From positions 89,509-153,508 of the forward strand of contig NW_005179116.1 in assembly GCF_000350225.1 (NCBI RefSeq): a stretch of 64,000 nt of DNA, written 5' to 3'. This stretch comes from Chondrus crispus. Lineage: Eukaryota; Rhodophyta; Florideophyceae; Gigartinales; Gigartinaceae. Both the position numbers and the translations under genes were made by a program. A model generated the notes under the pieces. It was given only the letters and a program-made list of their open reading frames with translations. It did not search any database and was not told where the DNA came from. This document shows positions 43,237-55,600 of the stretch, in pieces. Within the stretch, counting starts at the first letter, position 1. Every line of letters starts with the position of its first letter.

Positions 43237-43713
43237 GCAGGCAACTCGGACCTCACGTCCCACCTTGGTTACGTCTGCTTTCTGTCTGATGCCACTGAAG
43301 CAGTTATACCTATCGCCTTTAAGTCATACAAGGCACGTAGGGTGACGCCATCGGTAATGGAAGCGGAGGTAATAAGTTTTAGTGACATGTTTAACTGTTG
43401 TTTTACCTTGGCCGAGGATCTACGGAGTATCATGCAGGTCTAATTTATTCCAGTACAGTTATACACGGATAGCAAGTCGCAGGTCGATGGGATATCCAAG
43501 GGTACGAGGACTGCGGAAAAGAGGCTCATGTTGGACATCGAGGTGGCAAAAGAAGGATTTCGGAAGAAGGAAATCAGTGACATTGGTTTCGTGCGGAGCA
43601 ACGATAATGTTGCTGATGGATTGACTAAGAAGATGCATCAAAAGGCCCTCATGGATGTTTTGCGGACAGGAAAATTATCCATTCGAGCTGAAAAATGGAT
43701 AGTCAGAAACTGA
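43237..43713 (+). pseudogene. Copia RNase H, C-terminal part
   Basis: Continues the RNase H cut at 42425: GNSDLTSHLGYVCFL, the Glu-containing SVMEAEVISFSD, then TAA at 43441, and YTDSKSQVDGISKG with the third acidic site, ending TGA after WIVRN. Typical C-terminal TEKRLMLDI-type segment is present. Shares its frame history with the upstream Pol. Confidence 0.75.
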
Positions 43714-43721
43714 ACCGAAGC

Positions 43722-44783
43722 TCAGGTATCACGTTTACGTTTATTTGAAGTTTTCTTCTTATTTTTCAGTGTCACCTTAACAATCTCCCGTACCTCAACT
43801 ACTCTTAATTGAGTTGCATCATCACCGCCGACTCGTCGTAAGATATCCTCAGTGAGCGCGAACGGAAAACGTGACGAGCTATCATGTATAATGCCCTTCT
43901 TGCAGTCTACAGCTACGCAGTGGTCCACAATGCCATGTTGTGCAATTCTGCCAATCCATATACCTGTGCACCGATTGACCAACCATTTAAATGGATTCCT
44001 ATTGAATTCACCTTTCTCCGTTTTTGGGATACGCGGAACATTTATCCCGACCGGAAGCTGATGGACAAAAAGAAAAGCTGCTTTAATGTTTTAAACCTCG
44101 TCGGGTCCGAGTCAAAATATTTTTTGACTTGCAAAGCGGTGTGTTCCTCGTACAAAGATTCGCATGCGTTGGATACAGCCGCTGGCACAACGTGTCATTA
44201 TTACTCCGAATGATATTTGGTCCGTAGTCGTGAACCTCGAACTTGCGCGACCCGGAGATATGTCCACGAGCTCCAATCCCTCCAACGACCATCGATGTTC
44301 CACGACACCTTTTCATCATTTTCAACAATTGGCGTAGCAACTCATGGCTTTTTGCTGCTTCGTCTTCCTGTACGCCCGTCCCTGTGTTGAGTTGTTAGAT
44401 CATCGCCAAGAAGGAATATGGGGTTAGTTTCAGCGAACTTGGCTCGATTGGTCAAAAGCTTTCCGGTCCTCTGGTCACTCCACCGCACGCGTACAGTGCA
44501 CCATCACGCAGTGTCTTTCCGCATTTCCCAGTTGTGCCGTCTCCAACAACGATACGCTCGATTCCCCATGTCATCTGGCCTCACCGATACTAGATATTGG
44601 AACACCTCCCCGGAGATTTGTGTCCACTTTTGTTCTCAGGTGGACCGTCTCGTGTGCAGGACAAGAAGTGACCGAACGCTTGCGAGTGCAGGCTATTATA
44701 CGATACGAGTCGAAGCAGATGTCGGTGGCCAAGACACCACTCCAGTGCCACGTAAGCGGGACTTAGCAGTCATTTTTCCGTAA
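43722..44783 (-). pseudogene. Decayed minus-strand ORF with HCVAVD motif
   Basis: Minus-strand reading in shifting frames: VSVRPDDMGNRAYRCWRRHN, RVRWSDQRTGKLLTNRAKFA, then WSIGAQVYGLAELHN and, in 43722-43982, HGIVDHCVAVDCKKGIIHDS with RFPFALTEDILRRVGG. The HCVAVD...IHDS pattern recalls the His and Asp strands of papain-like (OTU/ULP-type) proteases found in some transposons, but this is weak. It ends TGA-type at 43722 after a Lys-rich tail. Many stops; no start identified. Confidence 0.4.
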
Positions 44784-44824
44784 TTTTAATTTCGTTTTAT
44801 TTCGCAGGGACAGACAGGAATTGT

Positions 44825-44893
44825 CGTGAACGGATAGGGGAAATGTCAATCTTTTTGGCTTACAGCCAATAAGATTGTCTCTATTCGTTCACG
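44825..44893. repeat. Imperfect 69-bp hairpin
   Basis: CGTGAACGGATAG... and ...CTATTCGTTCACG are inverted, meeting at TGGCT-tac-AGCCA, with several mismatches and a few extra bases in one arm. Confidence 0.65.
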
Positions 44894-45095
44894 GGAGATC
44901 GAGGGGTCGATGCTCCCGCAATACCCTGTGTGCGTTCCCCGCCAAAAGGGGGGGTATAATATTCTCGGCTCCCCACCCGGTGACTAGCACCTGGAGGAGG
45001 GTAGAGGAAAAAGCAGTAAACACATTTTTAGTGAAAGCTGCTTAACCATCGCGTTCGGCGTTTGGGCCTCGTCCTATCCTGCACTAATACTAATT
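44894..45095. other. Left flank of the Helitron array
   Basis: No gene. Ends ACTAATACTAAT, similar to the CTAA end of the downstream Helitrons, but without the hairpin. Confidence 0.4.
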
Positions 45096-45368
45096 TCCGT
45101 GTCTGTCTGTGTGTGCGTGTGTGCGTTCCCGCGCTGCCATTGGCGCACGGGGGCGCTGCCGTGACAAGTGGCGGCCACGGGCGGGGCCTGGCCGCAGGCC
45201 AGGTCCGCCATGTGGGCACGAGGTGGCTTTAGGCACGATCGTAGCACTACAGTACTGTACAAATTTAAATTTTGAATGATACACTACAGTACAGAAAAAA
45301 TAAAAAATACACACCCGACCCGCTTCACGTTCTCTACCGATCCCCGCGCACACCGTCTACGTGAAGTG

Positions 45369-46062
45369 AGTAAGTTAATAACTGTCCTTAATGCTCCGGC
45401 CAGCTTGCTGACAGCGGCATTTGAGCGCACACGAACGCTTACTGACTATAAACGGTGTGTATCTTTTCTGCGAAGTGTCTACTCAAGAAGAACACCAAGA
45501 ATTGCGAGCCGCGCGCCGCGCCGCTACCCCGATCCGCCTGAACTTTTCCGAGTCCCCCACAGCGTCGACACGTGTCAACGTAACTCATCCAGCCCCGCCC
45601 TGTGCGCCCGCCCCACGTGTCCACGTCCCCTCGATTGCCCCCGCGCCCGCCCCACGTGTACCGCGCGCCCCTCTGCCACGTGTACCACGTCTTCCCCCGG
45701 CCCCTGAGCCAGCACCCGCACCACGTGTCTCGCGCGCAACGGTCCCACGTTTTACACGTTTACCTCCGCCTGTCATTCCTACGTTTCGTGGGTTACGTGT
45801 GCCACGTGCGATCGAGCGGCCGCGTGCGCGCACGTTGCCAGCTGTCACTGCTGTGTTGCGCAGTGTTCCCGTATACACGTGTGACACCGGCAACTTTCAT
45901 TGCTCGCGCGCGGTACTGTAGGATGGGCATGCGCATACTGAGGGGAACGTGGCTCAAGTGAATCAAGCGGGCCGAACATTCCGGTGCGAGGTGTGTGCGT
46001 GCACGGTTGCCACTGCACACGACTTCAGGCGACATCTGGCGGGCAAGAAACACAAGCGTTAG
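45369..46062 (+). pseudogene. Helitron A zinc-finger protein gene
   Basis: Homologue of the Helitron B gene, including the intron (45370-45475, GTAAGT to AAG) that splits the start codon as A|TG. The Pro-rich PRVP-repeat linker is retained. In the finger region Cys is changed to Gly (TCDTGNFHC) and TGG to TAG (VL-stop-DGHAH), so it is dead. The stop is TAG at 46060-46062, with AATAAA at 46092-46097. Confidence 0.7.
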
Positions 46063-46276
46063 CTCCGATCCATCACGGGATAGTACAAGAAAATAAAGGC
46101 CCTATTGTTACTATTTTGCTAATTGCTCTCGCGGACGACCTAGCTGGCTGACGTTGCGTTTAGACCTTTGAGGACTGCTTGCTACGACTCATAGCAATAT
46201 ACAACGGACCTCTCGCACTTGCGTCAACCCTAGCTGCACTTACAAGGATTTCACTAGCGTGCCGAGCAGAACGGAA

Positions 46277-49200
46277 ATGGCGGGACCAGCGGATGAAGAC
46301 GTGGCAGAAGCAAGAAGGCAGCAAAGAAACGCGTATGCAAGGGCAAGAAGAGCGCAAGAGACTGAAGCTGATGCTCAAGCACATCGTGAAGCAGGTCGAG
46401 ACCGTGCGAGAATCCGGAGGGCTCAACAAACCAAATCTGAGACTGCAGCGCGTCGCCGAACCAACCGGGAACGTACTGCAGCACGACGAGCAGCAGAGAC
46501 TCCTGAGCAGCGCCAAGAGCGTCTCCGACGAGGCAGGGAGAGAGCAAGGGCGCGCAGAGCGGGAGAAACAACCCCCCTCCGAGAATCACGGCGCGAAGCG
46601 CATCGCATTGCGACACGGAGCGCTAGAGCGGAAGAAACAACCCCCCTCCGAGATGCACGGCGCGAAGGGAGCGCATTGCGTCACGAGACGCTAGAGCAGA
46701 GGAATGTACTCCCATTCGTGAAGCGCGGCGAGACCTTGACCGTCTCTCCACCCAACGATCAAGGGATGCACAGGACACACCGACTCGGAATGCGCGGCAA
46801 GGGTCCGACCGCCAGGCTCGAAGTGCTTCCCGACAGCTCTTATCTCCACTTCCCGACTCCTCGCCTTCATACCGCGATCTCGGCATGATCTGTACTGAGT
46901 GTTCGCACTGCAAAGCTCTGCATTTCGTCCAAGAACGCCTCTTGAGCAGTTCTGCGGCAGGGCCGATGTTTTCCACTTGCTGCGAGAAGGGAAAGCTGTC
47001 ATTGCCCCTTCTCACCGACCCGCCAGCTCTTCTGCGCTCTCTTCTCATCGATGATACTCAAAGGTCCCGCCGCTTCCGTAAGAACATTCGAGCATACAAT
47101 GCAGCGCTGTCTATGGCATCCGTGGTCGCCAAATGGGTGAATAGAGGGCCCGGTTCTTCCAATTTTAACCCAACAATGACGATGCAGGGCGAGATGTACC
47201 ATTACATGGGTCCCATGATGCCATCCGAGGGGCGGGTGCCTTCCTACGCTTCCGTTTACATTCACGACACTGCCTACGCCACCCAGATGCGTACAAGGCT
47301 TGGAAACTCTACACGACTGGAAGAGGCATTGATGACGCAACTAACGCACATGCTGCACGAATGCAACCCCTACGTGCAGACATTTCTGTGTATGCGAGAA
47401 TGGGCTCAATCTCCTCACAACAACACTCCAGTCGCGTACCAGATGGTCAACCATGCCGACCGCAGGCCAAGTCATGAGCACGTGCGCCGGTACAATGGTC
47501 CCGAAGCTTCTGAAGTGGCAGCATTGATCCCTGGAAATGAAAACGGAGAGATTGGGCGAAGAGATATCGTCGTTCGCAGGCGAGGGACTCTGAACAGTAA
47601 CGGGAACGAAGTGCTGGATCCGATTTCAGTCAGTCATCGTGCATAAGATGCATTGAGTTACGTGCTTTTGTTCCCGAACGGTAGAGATGGATGGTATCTA
47701 GAGCTTCGATTCTCCAGTGAGGACGACGGCAGACGTACCAAGATTACTCCGATGATGTTCTACGGATGGCATTTGTTCGAAAGGGCAGGTGAGTTCATCA
47801 TGATCTTACACGCAGCGCGACTCTTTCAGCAATATTTAGTTGACCAGTTCTGCAAAGTGGAGGCGGAAAGGCTTTCGAATCTCCGCCAAAACCAGACAAA
47901 GCTTCGAGGGGCGGACTACATCTCACTTCGCGACAGCCTAGGAGACTCCGGTCGTGCTGAAGATGAAGCCGACGCTGTACGTGCAGGACGATTGTTCATT
48001 CTCCCTTCTACGCACATCGGATGTGACAGCTACATGAGGCAGCAGATGCACGGCATCATTGCTATATCTAACCAAATTGGCCACCCGGACATCTTCCTCA
48101 CCATGACATGCAATCCTAGCTGGCCGGAAATCACAAGAGCCCTGCTGCCCAATCAAACTCCTCAGGACAGACTGGATCTGTGCGCACGTGTGTTTCGTCT
48201 CAAATAAAGGATCTCATGTCCTTGGTCATCAACGAGGATGTGTTCGGAACCGTCGTTGCCCATGTACGAGTCATCAAATTTCAAAAACGAGGTCTTCCCC
48301 ACGCTCATGTGGTATTCTTCCTAGATGAGGTCTCCAAGAATGATCTGCGTAATCCCGAAAACGTCGACCGCATTATCTCTGCCGAGATCCCGTCTGCCCA
48401 AGATCCAGAACTCCAAGAGGTCGTGCTTAAGCATATGATTCACAATCCGTGTGGAGAACGCAATCTAACAGCCGTGTGCATGGGCGAGCAGTACTGCAGG
48501 AAAAGGTTTCCAAAACCGTTCAAACACGAAACCAGCCAGTCCGAAAGTGAGTACTGCATCACGTACCGCAGAAGGTCCCCCTCGGCAGGTAGCGTATCCA
48601 TCGAGCGTCCCTCCCGTATTGGCCGACGACAGCAATCTGTCGTGGTCGACAACTCCTGGTTCGTGCCCCACAGTCCTCTACTTCTAAGATCGTTCGCTTT
48701 CCATTTGAATGTGGAACTCTGCGTGTCACGCGTTGGCGGAATCAAGTACCTCTTCAAGTATGTGTGCAAGGGACAAGACCGAGTGACCATGGAAATCACT
48801 GCCAAAAACGAGTGCTACGACGAGATCTCGAACTTCCAAGATGCCAGATACGTGTCTGCATCGGAGGCCGCATGGAGGTTATTCTCCTTTGATATGTTGT
48901 GGATCGCAATCTTCCAGTGGTCAGACTTTCAGTGCATCTGCCCAACCACCATATGGTTTACTTTGAGGAAGGAAGAGAGCAGGAGGCGGCGCCTTGACCG
49001 GCATCAGGTCCGAAGCTGACCGAGTGGTTTAAAGCCAACGAAAATTACCCAAGCGCGAGGCATATTCGGTACCACAAGTTTCCAAAGTACTTTACGTGGA
49101 AGAAAAGCAGCAAGTCATGGAGTCCAAGAGCATCCCTGCGAAGACGGAACGCCAGCAGCGAAGAGGAAGCCTAAGGTTTCAGTGGCACGGGCGCCAACGT

Positions 49201-51231
49201 AGTCGGTCGAATCTATACTGTCAGTCCGAGGGAGAATGAGCGCTACTTTCTTCGCCTCCTCCTCACACAAGTGCCGGGGGCAACATCCTTCGAGAACTTG
49301 CGAAACATCGACGGCGAGCAGTGCACCAGCTTCCGACAAGCGTGCTTACGACTTGGTTTGCTGGCCAACGATGCCGAGTGGAAGCACGCCATCCGAAATT
49401 CATTCCGGTCAAGCTTCGTTCCCCTTTCTCATCTATTCGCTACGATTCTCGCACATTGCCAACCTTCGGATCCTTTCTCGCTGTGGAACGATCACCTGCA
49501 CATTTTTCTCACCGATATTCGCAATCGCGCACGCGGACAACCCATTCGAAGACAGCAGCTTCGCGATGATCAACCACGCTACATCTTACTTGCTTGGAGA
49601 GGTACAGGAGGCCCTGCAGACGGTGCGTTCCAACTGGACGCTCGCACACTTCGGACTCCCACTCCCCGATGACAGCCCGCCCGCTTCGGAACAGCCAAAC
49701 GAGATCCAGACACCCGAAGCACAAGCGCAGCAGTGCGAAGAGCGACTACAGACATCGTTGCTGCTGTTAAACACAAATCAGCGCCATGCTTTTGACGAAA
49801 TAGTAGGCTCCATGCTTCCAGGCGTATCCGTCTCGGCATTGCTTCAAGGATCCTCCAGCGCCGTTGCGGGACCTTCTATGCCAACACAAAGTAGTCGTCT
49901 CTTCTTCCTGGATGCTCCTGGCGGAACAGGCAAAACGTTCGTGCTCAGCGCCATTCAAGACTTCCTTCGTTCGCGCCCCAAGCAAGTCATCGCCGTCGCC
50001 ACATCTGCTGTTGCTGCAGTGTTGCTCAAAGGTGGACGCACCGCTCATTCCGTGTTCAAGATTCCCATTCCTGTATCTGCCGAAGCACTTGCAACTTCTC
50101 CACAAACTCCGGTACTGGTCGTACATTGCAACATGTCGATCTTATCATATGGGACGAGATCTTCATGTGCTATCGAAACTGCATTGAGACTGTCGATCGC
50201 TCCCTTCGCGACTTGATGCAAACCGACCGGCCCTTCGGAGGAAAGTTCCTCCTGCTCGCTGGAGACTTTAGACAAATCCTTCCCGTCGTTCCGGGCGGGT
50301 CCAGAGGTCAAATCGTGAGCGCGTGCGTCAAATCTTCCCCGCTGTATCGAGAGTGCCGATTCCTGTGCCTTACCGAGAACATGCGCCTCACTGCTCTCCA
50401 AGGGGACACCGCAGCAGATGTGGAGGCTCTCAACTTCCCACAGTTCCTCCTCAGCGTCGGGGAAGGCAGACTTCAATGCGATCAGCGCCCGGAATGGATC
50501 TCACTACCACAGTCCGTAGCGTTCGAGCACACCATCCGCAATTTATGCCTCAAGGTATTCCACGGCATTCGAGACAATCACGCCGACCCTACATGGCTCA
50601 CAAAGCGCGTTATACTCACCACAAAGAACAGACCGCTCGAGCAGGTCAACGAAGTCATCGGCAACATGATGCCGGGACCGTATCGAACATATTTAAGCGC
50701 AGACAAGGTCGAGAGCGAAGACACTAACGCGCTGATCTATCCCACGGAAATGTTCAACACCTTGACGGCCGGGTCTGATCTACCAGACCACAAGCTCAAG
50801 CTCAAGAAAGGTTTCATCGTCATGCTTCTGCGCAATCTCGATCCCACTTCCGGTCACGTCAACGGCGCTCGATATGTCATCGAGAAAATGACCAACAACC
50901 TATTCTTTCTACGCGTTACCTCGGGGTCACATGAAGGCAACAGACTCTGCATTCCACGAATGCCCTGCGGAGCAGGTGACGACAACTTTCCCATTCCTGG
51001 CTTTACTCGAACGCAGTTCCCCATTCGCACGTGCTTCGCCCTTACAACGAACAAAGCCCAAGGCCAGTCCTTCGGAGGCCGCATTGGTCTCGACCTACGA
51101 GATCATTGATTCTCGCACGGTCAACTCTACGTCGCATTATCGAGGACTACTCACTCAAGCAACGTCACTATCCTCACTCGAGAGTCCGATGCAACAACGC
51201 GAAACGTAGTGTACCCCGAGGTCCTTCAGTA
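46277..51231 (+). pseudogene. Helitron A Rep-helicase, multiply broken
   Basis: Aligns by eye along the whole 1709-codon protein of Helitron B: MAGPADEDVAEARRQQRN at the start, IKFQKRGLPHAHVVFFL for the HUH nuclease, KYLFKYVCKG for the tyrosines, PGGTGKTFVL for the helicase P-loop. Breaks include TAA 47644 (Tyr in B), frameshifts near 46.4-46.9, 48.2, 48.9, 49.2 and 50.1 kb, and others. The final TAG at 51229 matches the stop in B. Confidence 0.8.
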
Positions 51232-51312
51232 GTCATCAAAAAAGGTAAACGCCATTCTCTTTACATCTCGCCTTTGCCACCCTTCTGAATCATTGCTCCT
51301 CCACGCGGACTT

Positions 51313-51341
51313 GGCTCGGCGCGCGAAGCGCGCACGGAGCC
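51313..51341 (+). repeat. Helitron A 3' terminal hairpin
   Basis: GGCTC/GAGCC outer and GCGCGC/GCGCGC inner stem, 19 bases before the CTAA end. Identical hairpins close Helitrons B and C. Confidence 0.85.
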
Positions 51342-51724
51342 CACTTGTCCCCGCGTATACTAATTTCCGTGTCTGTCTGTCTGTGTGTTTGTGTATGTGT
51401 GTTCGTGCGCTCCCGCACGGGTTCTCATTGGCGCACGGGGGCGCTGCGGCGACAAGTGGCAGCCACGCGGACACGTGTAGAAAGCGGCGGGGCCGTGATT
51501 TAATTTCATTTTTTACTACAGTGACAAGTGTACTGTGCGGACTGGGGGCGGCCTGGCCTCAGGCCAGGCCGCTACTGGGACACGTGGCTACCACGGGCAC
51601 CAATGTGGCACTACAGTAGTTTACGAATTTAAATTTAACACTACAGTAGAGTAAAAATAATAATACAGCCCCGATCTGCTTCGCGTTCGCTAGCGATCCC
51701 AGCGCACACCGTCTACGCGAAATC

Positions 51725-52474
51725 AGTAAGTTACTAACTGTCCTCTTTGCTCCGGCCGGCTTGCCGCCCGCGGTATTACAGCGCACGCGAACGCTTACTG
51801 ACATTTGACGGTGTGTGGTTTTTTACGCAGTGTCTACGCAAGAAGAGAGAGAAGAACTACGCCGCGCGCGCCGCGCCGCGACCCCGATCCGCCTCGATTT
51901 CGGCGATTCCCCGCCAGCGACCACACGTGTCACAGTCCTACAACCAGCACCTCCGCGCGCGCCCGCCCCACGTGTACACGTCCCCAGAATTGCGCGCGCG
52001 CCCTCCCCACGTGTACCGCGCGCGCCGCTCCCACGTGTGCCACGGCTCCCACGTGCCCCTGCGCCAGCACCCGCACCACGTGTACCACGCGCTCCGGTCC
52101 CACGTGTTATACGTTTGCCCCCGCCTATCATTCCTACATTTCGTGTGCTACGTGTGCCACGTGCAATCGAGCGGCCGCGTGCGCGCGCGTTGCCAGCTGC
52201 ACGTGTGCCACGTGCAATCGAGCGTCCGCGTTCGCGCGCGTTGCCAGCTGTCAGTGCTGTGTTGCGGAGTGTGCCCGTGTACACGTGTGACATCTGCAAC
52301 TTTCATTGCACGCGCGCGGTACTGTGGGACGGGCATGCGCATACCGAGGGGCACGTGGCTCAAGTGATTCAAGCGGGCCGCACATTCCGCTGCGAGGTGT
52401 GTATGTGCACGGTGGCAAGTGCCCACGACTTTAGGCGACACCTGGCGGGCAACAAGCACAAGAAGAAGCTCTAA
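51725..52474 (+). CDS. Helitron zinc-finger protein (spliced, split start codon)
   Basis: Exon 2 (51831-52474) has no ATG in frame at its start. Removing 51726-51830 joins an A to TG and creates ATG TCT ACG, giving a 214-residue protein. The same arrangement is kept in Helitron A. N-terminal basic region (QEEREELRRARRAATP), then a Pro/Arg/Val-rich linker encoded by CACGTGT repeats, then two C2H2-type fingers (YTCDICNFHC...HTEGH and FRCEVCMCTV...RRHLAGNKH). The second has the long His spacing of U1/matrin fingers. Stop TAA. Probably binds nucleic acid; possibly an accessory transposition factor. Confidence 0.65.
51726..51830 (+). other. Intron of the Helitron B zinc-finger gene
   Basis: 105 bp, GTAAGT donor, CTTACTGAC branch-like motif about 30 bases before a T-rich tract and CAG acceptor. 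Helitron A keeps donor, branch-like motif and acceptor at the same places (45370-45475). Confidence 0.65.
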
Positions 52475-52497
52475 TCGATCACGGGATAGTACAAGAC

Positions 52498-52503
52498 AAT
52501 AAA
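52498..52503 (+). terminator. Poly(A) signal of the zinc-finger gene
   Basis: AATAAA 24 bases after the stop; conserved at 46092-46097 in Helitron A. Confidence 0.6.
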
Positions 52504-52683
52504 GGCCCTACTGTTACTTCTTTTGCTAAGTGCTCTCGCGGACGACCTAGCTGGCTGACGTTGCGTTTAGACCTTTGAGGACTGCTTGCTACGACTCAAA
52601 GCGATCTACAACGGACCCCTCGCACTTGCGTCAACCCTAGCTGCACTTGCTGAGATACCACTAGCGCGCTGGGCATAACACAA

Positions 52684-55600
52684 ATGGCGGGACCAGCAGA
52701 TGAAAACGTAGCAGAAGCAAGAAGGCAGCAAAGAAACGCGCGTACAAGGGCAAGGAGAGCGCAAGAGTCGGAATCTGAAGCTCAAGCACGTCGTGAGGCA
52801 GGTCGAGCTCGGGCGAGAATCCGGAGGGGACAACACACCGAATCTGAGGCTCAAGCGCGTCGCCAAACCGTCCGGGAACGTACTGCAGCACGAAGAGCAG
52901 CAGAGACTTCTGAGCAGCGCGAAGAGCGTCTTCGTCGAAACAGGGAGAGAACCAGGGCGCGCAGAGCCGGTCAATCACGGACAGAGGGTCCCAGAGAGTC
53001 TCCAAAGCTCCGAGGAGCAACGGAACGTGCCAGAGCCTCGAATCGAGCATCTATGCAACGCACGAGACAGGCTGAGAGCACTCCTGACCGCATAAATCGA
53101 TTGGAGGCCTCTCGTGTCTCAATGCAACAGAGAAGAGCTGACGCGACAACCCCAGAGAGACATGAGCGTCAAGACTCAAACCGAAGATCCACAGAAGCAG
53201 CTAGAGCGGAAGAAAATACCCCCCTCCGAGATGCACGGCGCGAATCGGATTGCAATGCGACACGAGGAGCTAGAGCCGAGGAAATTACTCCTGCTCGTGA
53301 GGCGCGGCGAGACCTTGACCGTCTCTCCACCCAACGATCAAGGGATGCACAAGACACACCGACTCGGAATGCCCGGCAACGATCCGACGGCCAGGCTCGA
53401 ACGGCTTCTCGGCAGCTCTTCCCCCCACTACCCGAATCCTCGCCTTCGTATCGCGATCTCGGCATGGTCCATATTGAGTGTTCGCACTGCAAAGCTCTGC
53501 ATTTCGTCCAAGAACGCATCGTGAGCAGCTCTGCCGCAAGGCCCATGTTTTCCACATGCTGTGGGAAGGGGAAGCTGTCACTGCCCCTTCTCACCGACCC
53601 GCCAGCTCTTCTGCGCTCTCTTCTCATCGATGATACTCCAAGGGCCCGCCGCTTCCGTAAAAACATTCGAGCATACAATTCAGCACTGTCTATGGCGTCC
53701 GTGGTCGCCAAATGGGTGAACAGAGGGCCCGGTACTTCTAATTTTAACCCCACAATGACGATGCAGGGCGAGATGTACCATTACATGGGTCCCATGATGC
53801 CATCCGAGGGGCGGGCGCCTTCCTTTGCTTCCGTTTACATTCACGACACTGACTACGGTACTCAAACGCGCACAAGGCTTGGCGGAGCCTCTACACGGCT
53901 GGAAGACACACTGTTAATGCAACTGACGCACATGCTGCACGAATGCAACCCCTACGTGCAGACTGTTCTCAGTATGCGAGAATGGGCTCAATCCCCTCAA
54001 CCCAACACTCCAGCCCCGTACCAGATGGTCATCCATGCCGACCGCAGGCCAAGTCATGAGCACGTGCGCCGGTACAATGGTCCCGAAGCTTCTGAAGTGG
54101 CAGCATTGATCCCTGGAAATGAAGACGGAGAGATTGGGCGAAGAGATATCGTCGTGCGCAGGCGAGGGACTCTGAACAGTAACGGGAACGAAGTGCTGGA
54201 TCCGATTTCAGTCAGTCATCGTGCATACGATCCGTTGAGTTACGTGCTTTTGTTCCCGAACGGTAGAGATGGATGGTATCCAGAGCTTCGATTCTCCAGT
54301 GATGACGACGGCAGATATACCAAGATTACTCCGATGATGTACTACGGATGGCATTTGTTCGAAAGAGCAGGCGAGTTCAGCACAATCTTGCACGCAGCGC
54401 GACTCTTTCAGCAATATTTAGTTGACCAGTTCTGCAAAGTGGAGGCAGAAAGGCTTTCGTATCTCCGCCACAACCAGACACAGCTTCGAGCCGCCGACTA
54501 CACCTCACTGCGCGACAGCCTAGGAGACTCCGGTCGTGCTGAAGATGAAGCCGATGCCGTGCGTGCCGGACGACTGTTCATTCTCCCTTCCACGTACATT
54601 GGAGGTGACCGCTACATGAGGCAGCAGATGCACGACATCATTGCTATATCGAACCAAATTGGCCACCCGGACATCTTCCTCACTATGACATGCAATCCAA
54701 GCTGGCCGGAGATCATAAGAGCCCTACTTCCGAACCAAACGCCTCAGGACAGACCGGACCTGTGCGCACGTGTGTTTCGTCTGAAAATGAAAGATCTCAT
54801 GTCCTTGGTCATCAACGAGGAAGTATTCGGAACCGTCGTTGCCCATGTACGAGTCATCGAATTTCAGAAACGCGGTCTTCCCCACGCTCACGTTGTATTT
54901 TTCCTAGATGAAGTCTCCAAGAATGATCTGCGTACTCCCGAAAACGTCAACCGCATTATCTCTGCCGAGATCCCGTCTGCCCAAGATCCAGAACTCCAAG
55001 AGGTCGTGCTCAAGCATATGATTCACAATCCATGTGGAGAACGCAATCCAACAGCCGTGTGCATGGGCGAGCAGTACTGCAGGAAAGGGTTTCCAAAATC
55101 GTTCAAACACGAAACCAGCCAGTCCGACAGTGAGTACTACATCACGTACCGCAGAAGGTCCCCCTCTGCAGGTTGCGTCTCCATCGAGCGACCCTCCCGT
55201 GTTGGCCGACTACAGCAATCCGTCGTGGTCGACAACTCCTGGGTCGTTCCCCACAGTCCTCTGCTTCTACGATCATTCGCTTGCCATTTGAATGTGGAAC
55301 TCTGCGTGTCACGCGTTGGCGGAATCAAGTACCTCTTCAAGTATGTTTGCAAGGGACAAGACCGAGTGACCATGGAAATTACTGCCGAGAACGAGTGCCA
55401 CGACGAGATCTCCAACTTCCAAGATGCCAGATACGTTTCGGCATCGGAGGCCGCATGGAGGTTATTCTCCTTTGACATTGTAGATCGCAATCCTCCAGTG
55501 GTCAGACTTACGGTGCATCTGCCCAACCACCATACAGTATACTTTGAGGAAGGGCGAGAGCAGGAGGCGGCGCTTCGACCAGCATCAGGTACGAAGCTGA

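Larger units (their letters stand above)
38134..43713 (+). mobile_element. Ty1/copia retrotransposon remnant
   Basis: Gag with zinc knuckle, protease, integrase, reverse transcriptase and RNase H in the copia order on the plus strand. It is broken by stops and frameshifts and by an insertion of about 0.8 kb inside RNase H (about 42426-43236). No flanking LTR pair was found; the left end merges with the palindrome cluster and the right end with a minus-strand ORF remnant. Confidence 0.8.
45096..51363 (+). mobile_element. Helitron A (decayed)
   Basis: Starts TCCGTGTCTGTCTG (TC 5' end) and ends with a GC-rich hairpin (51313-51341) and CTAA (51360-51363), the CTRR end of Helitrons. Carries a zinc-finger gene and a Rep-helicase, both clear homologues of those in Helitron B but broken by stops and indels. 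Two bases separate it from Helitron B. Confidence 0.85.
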
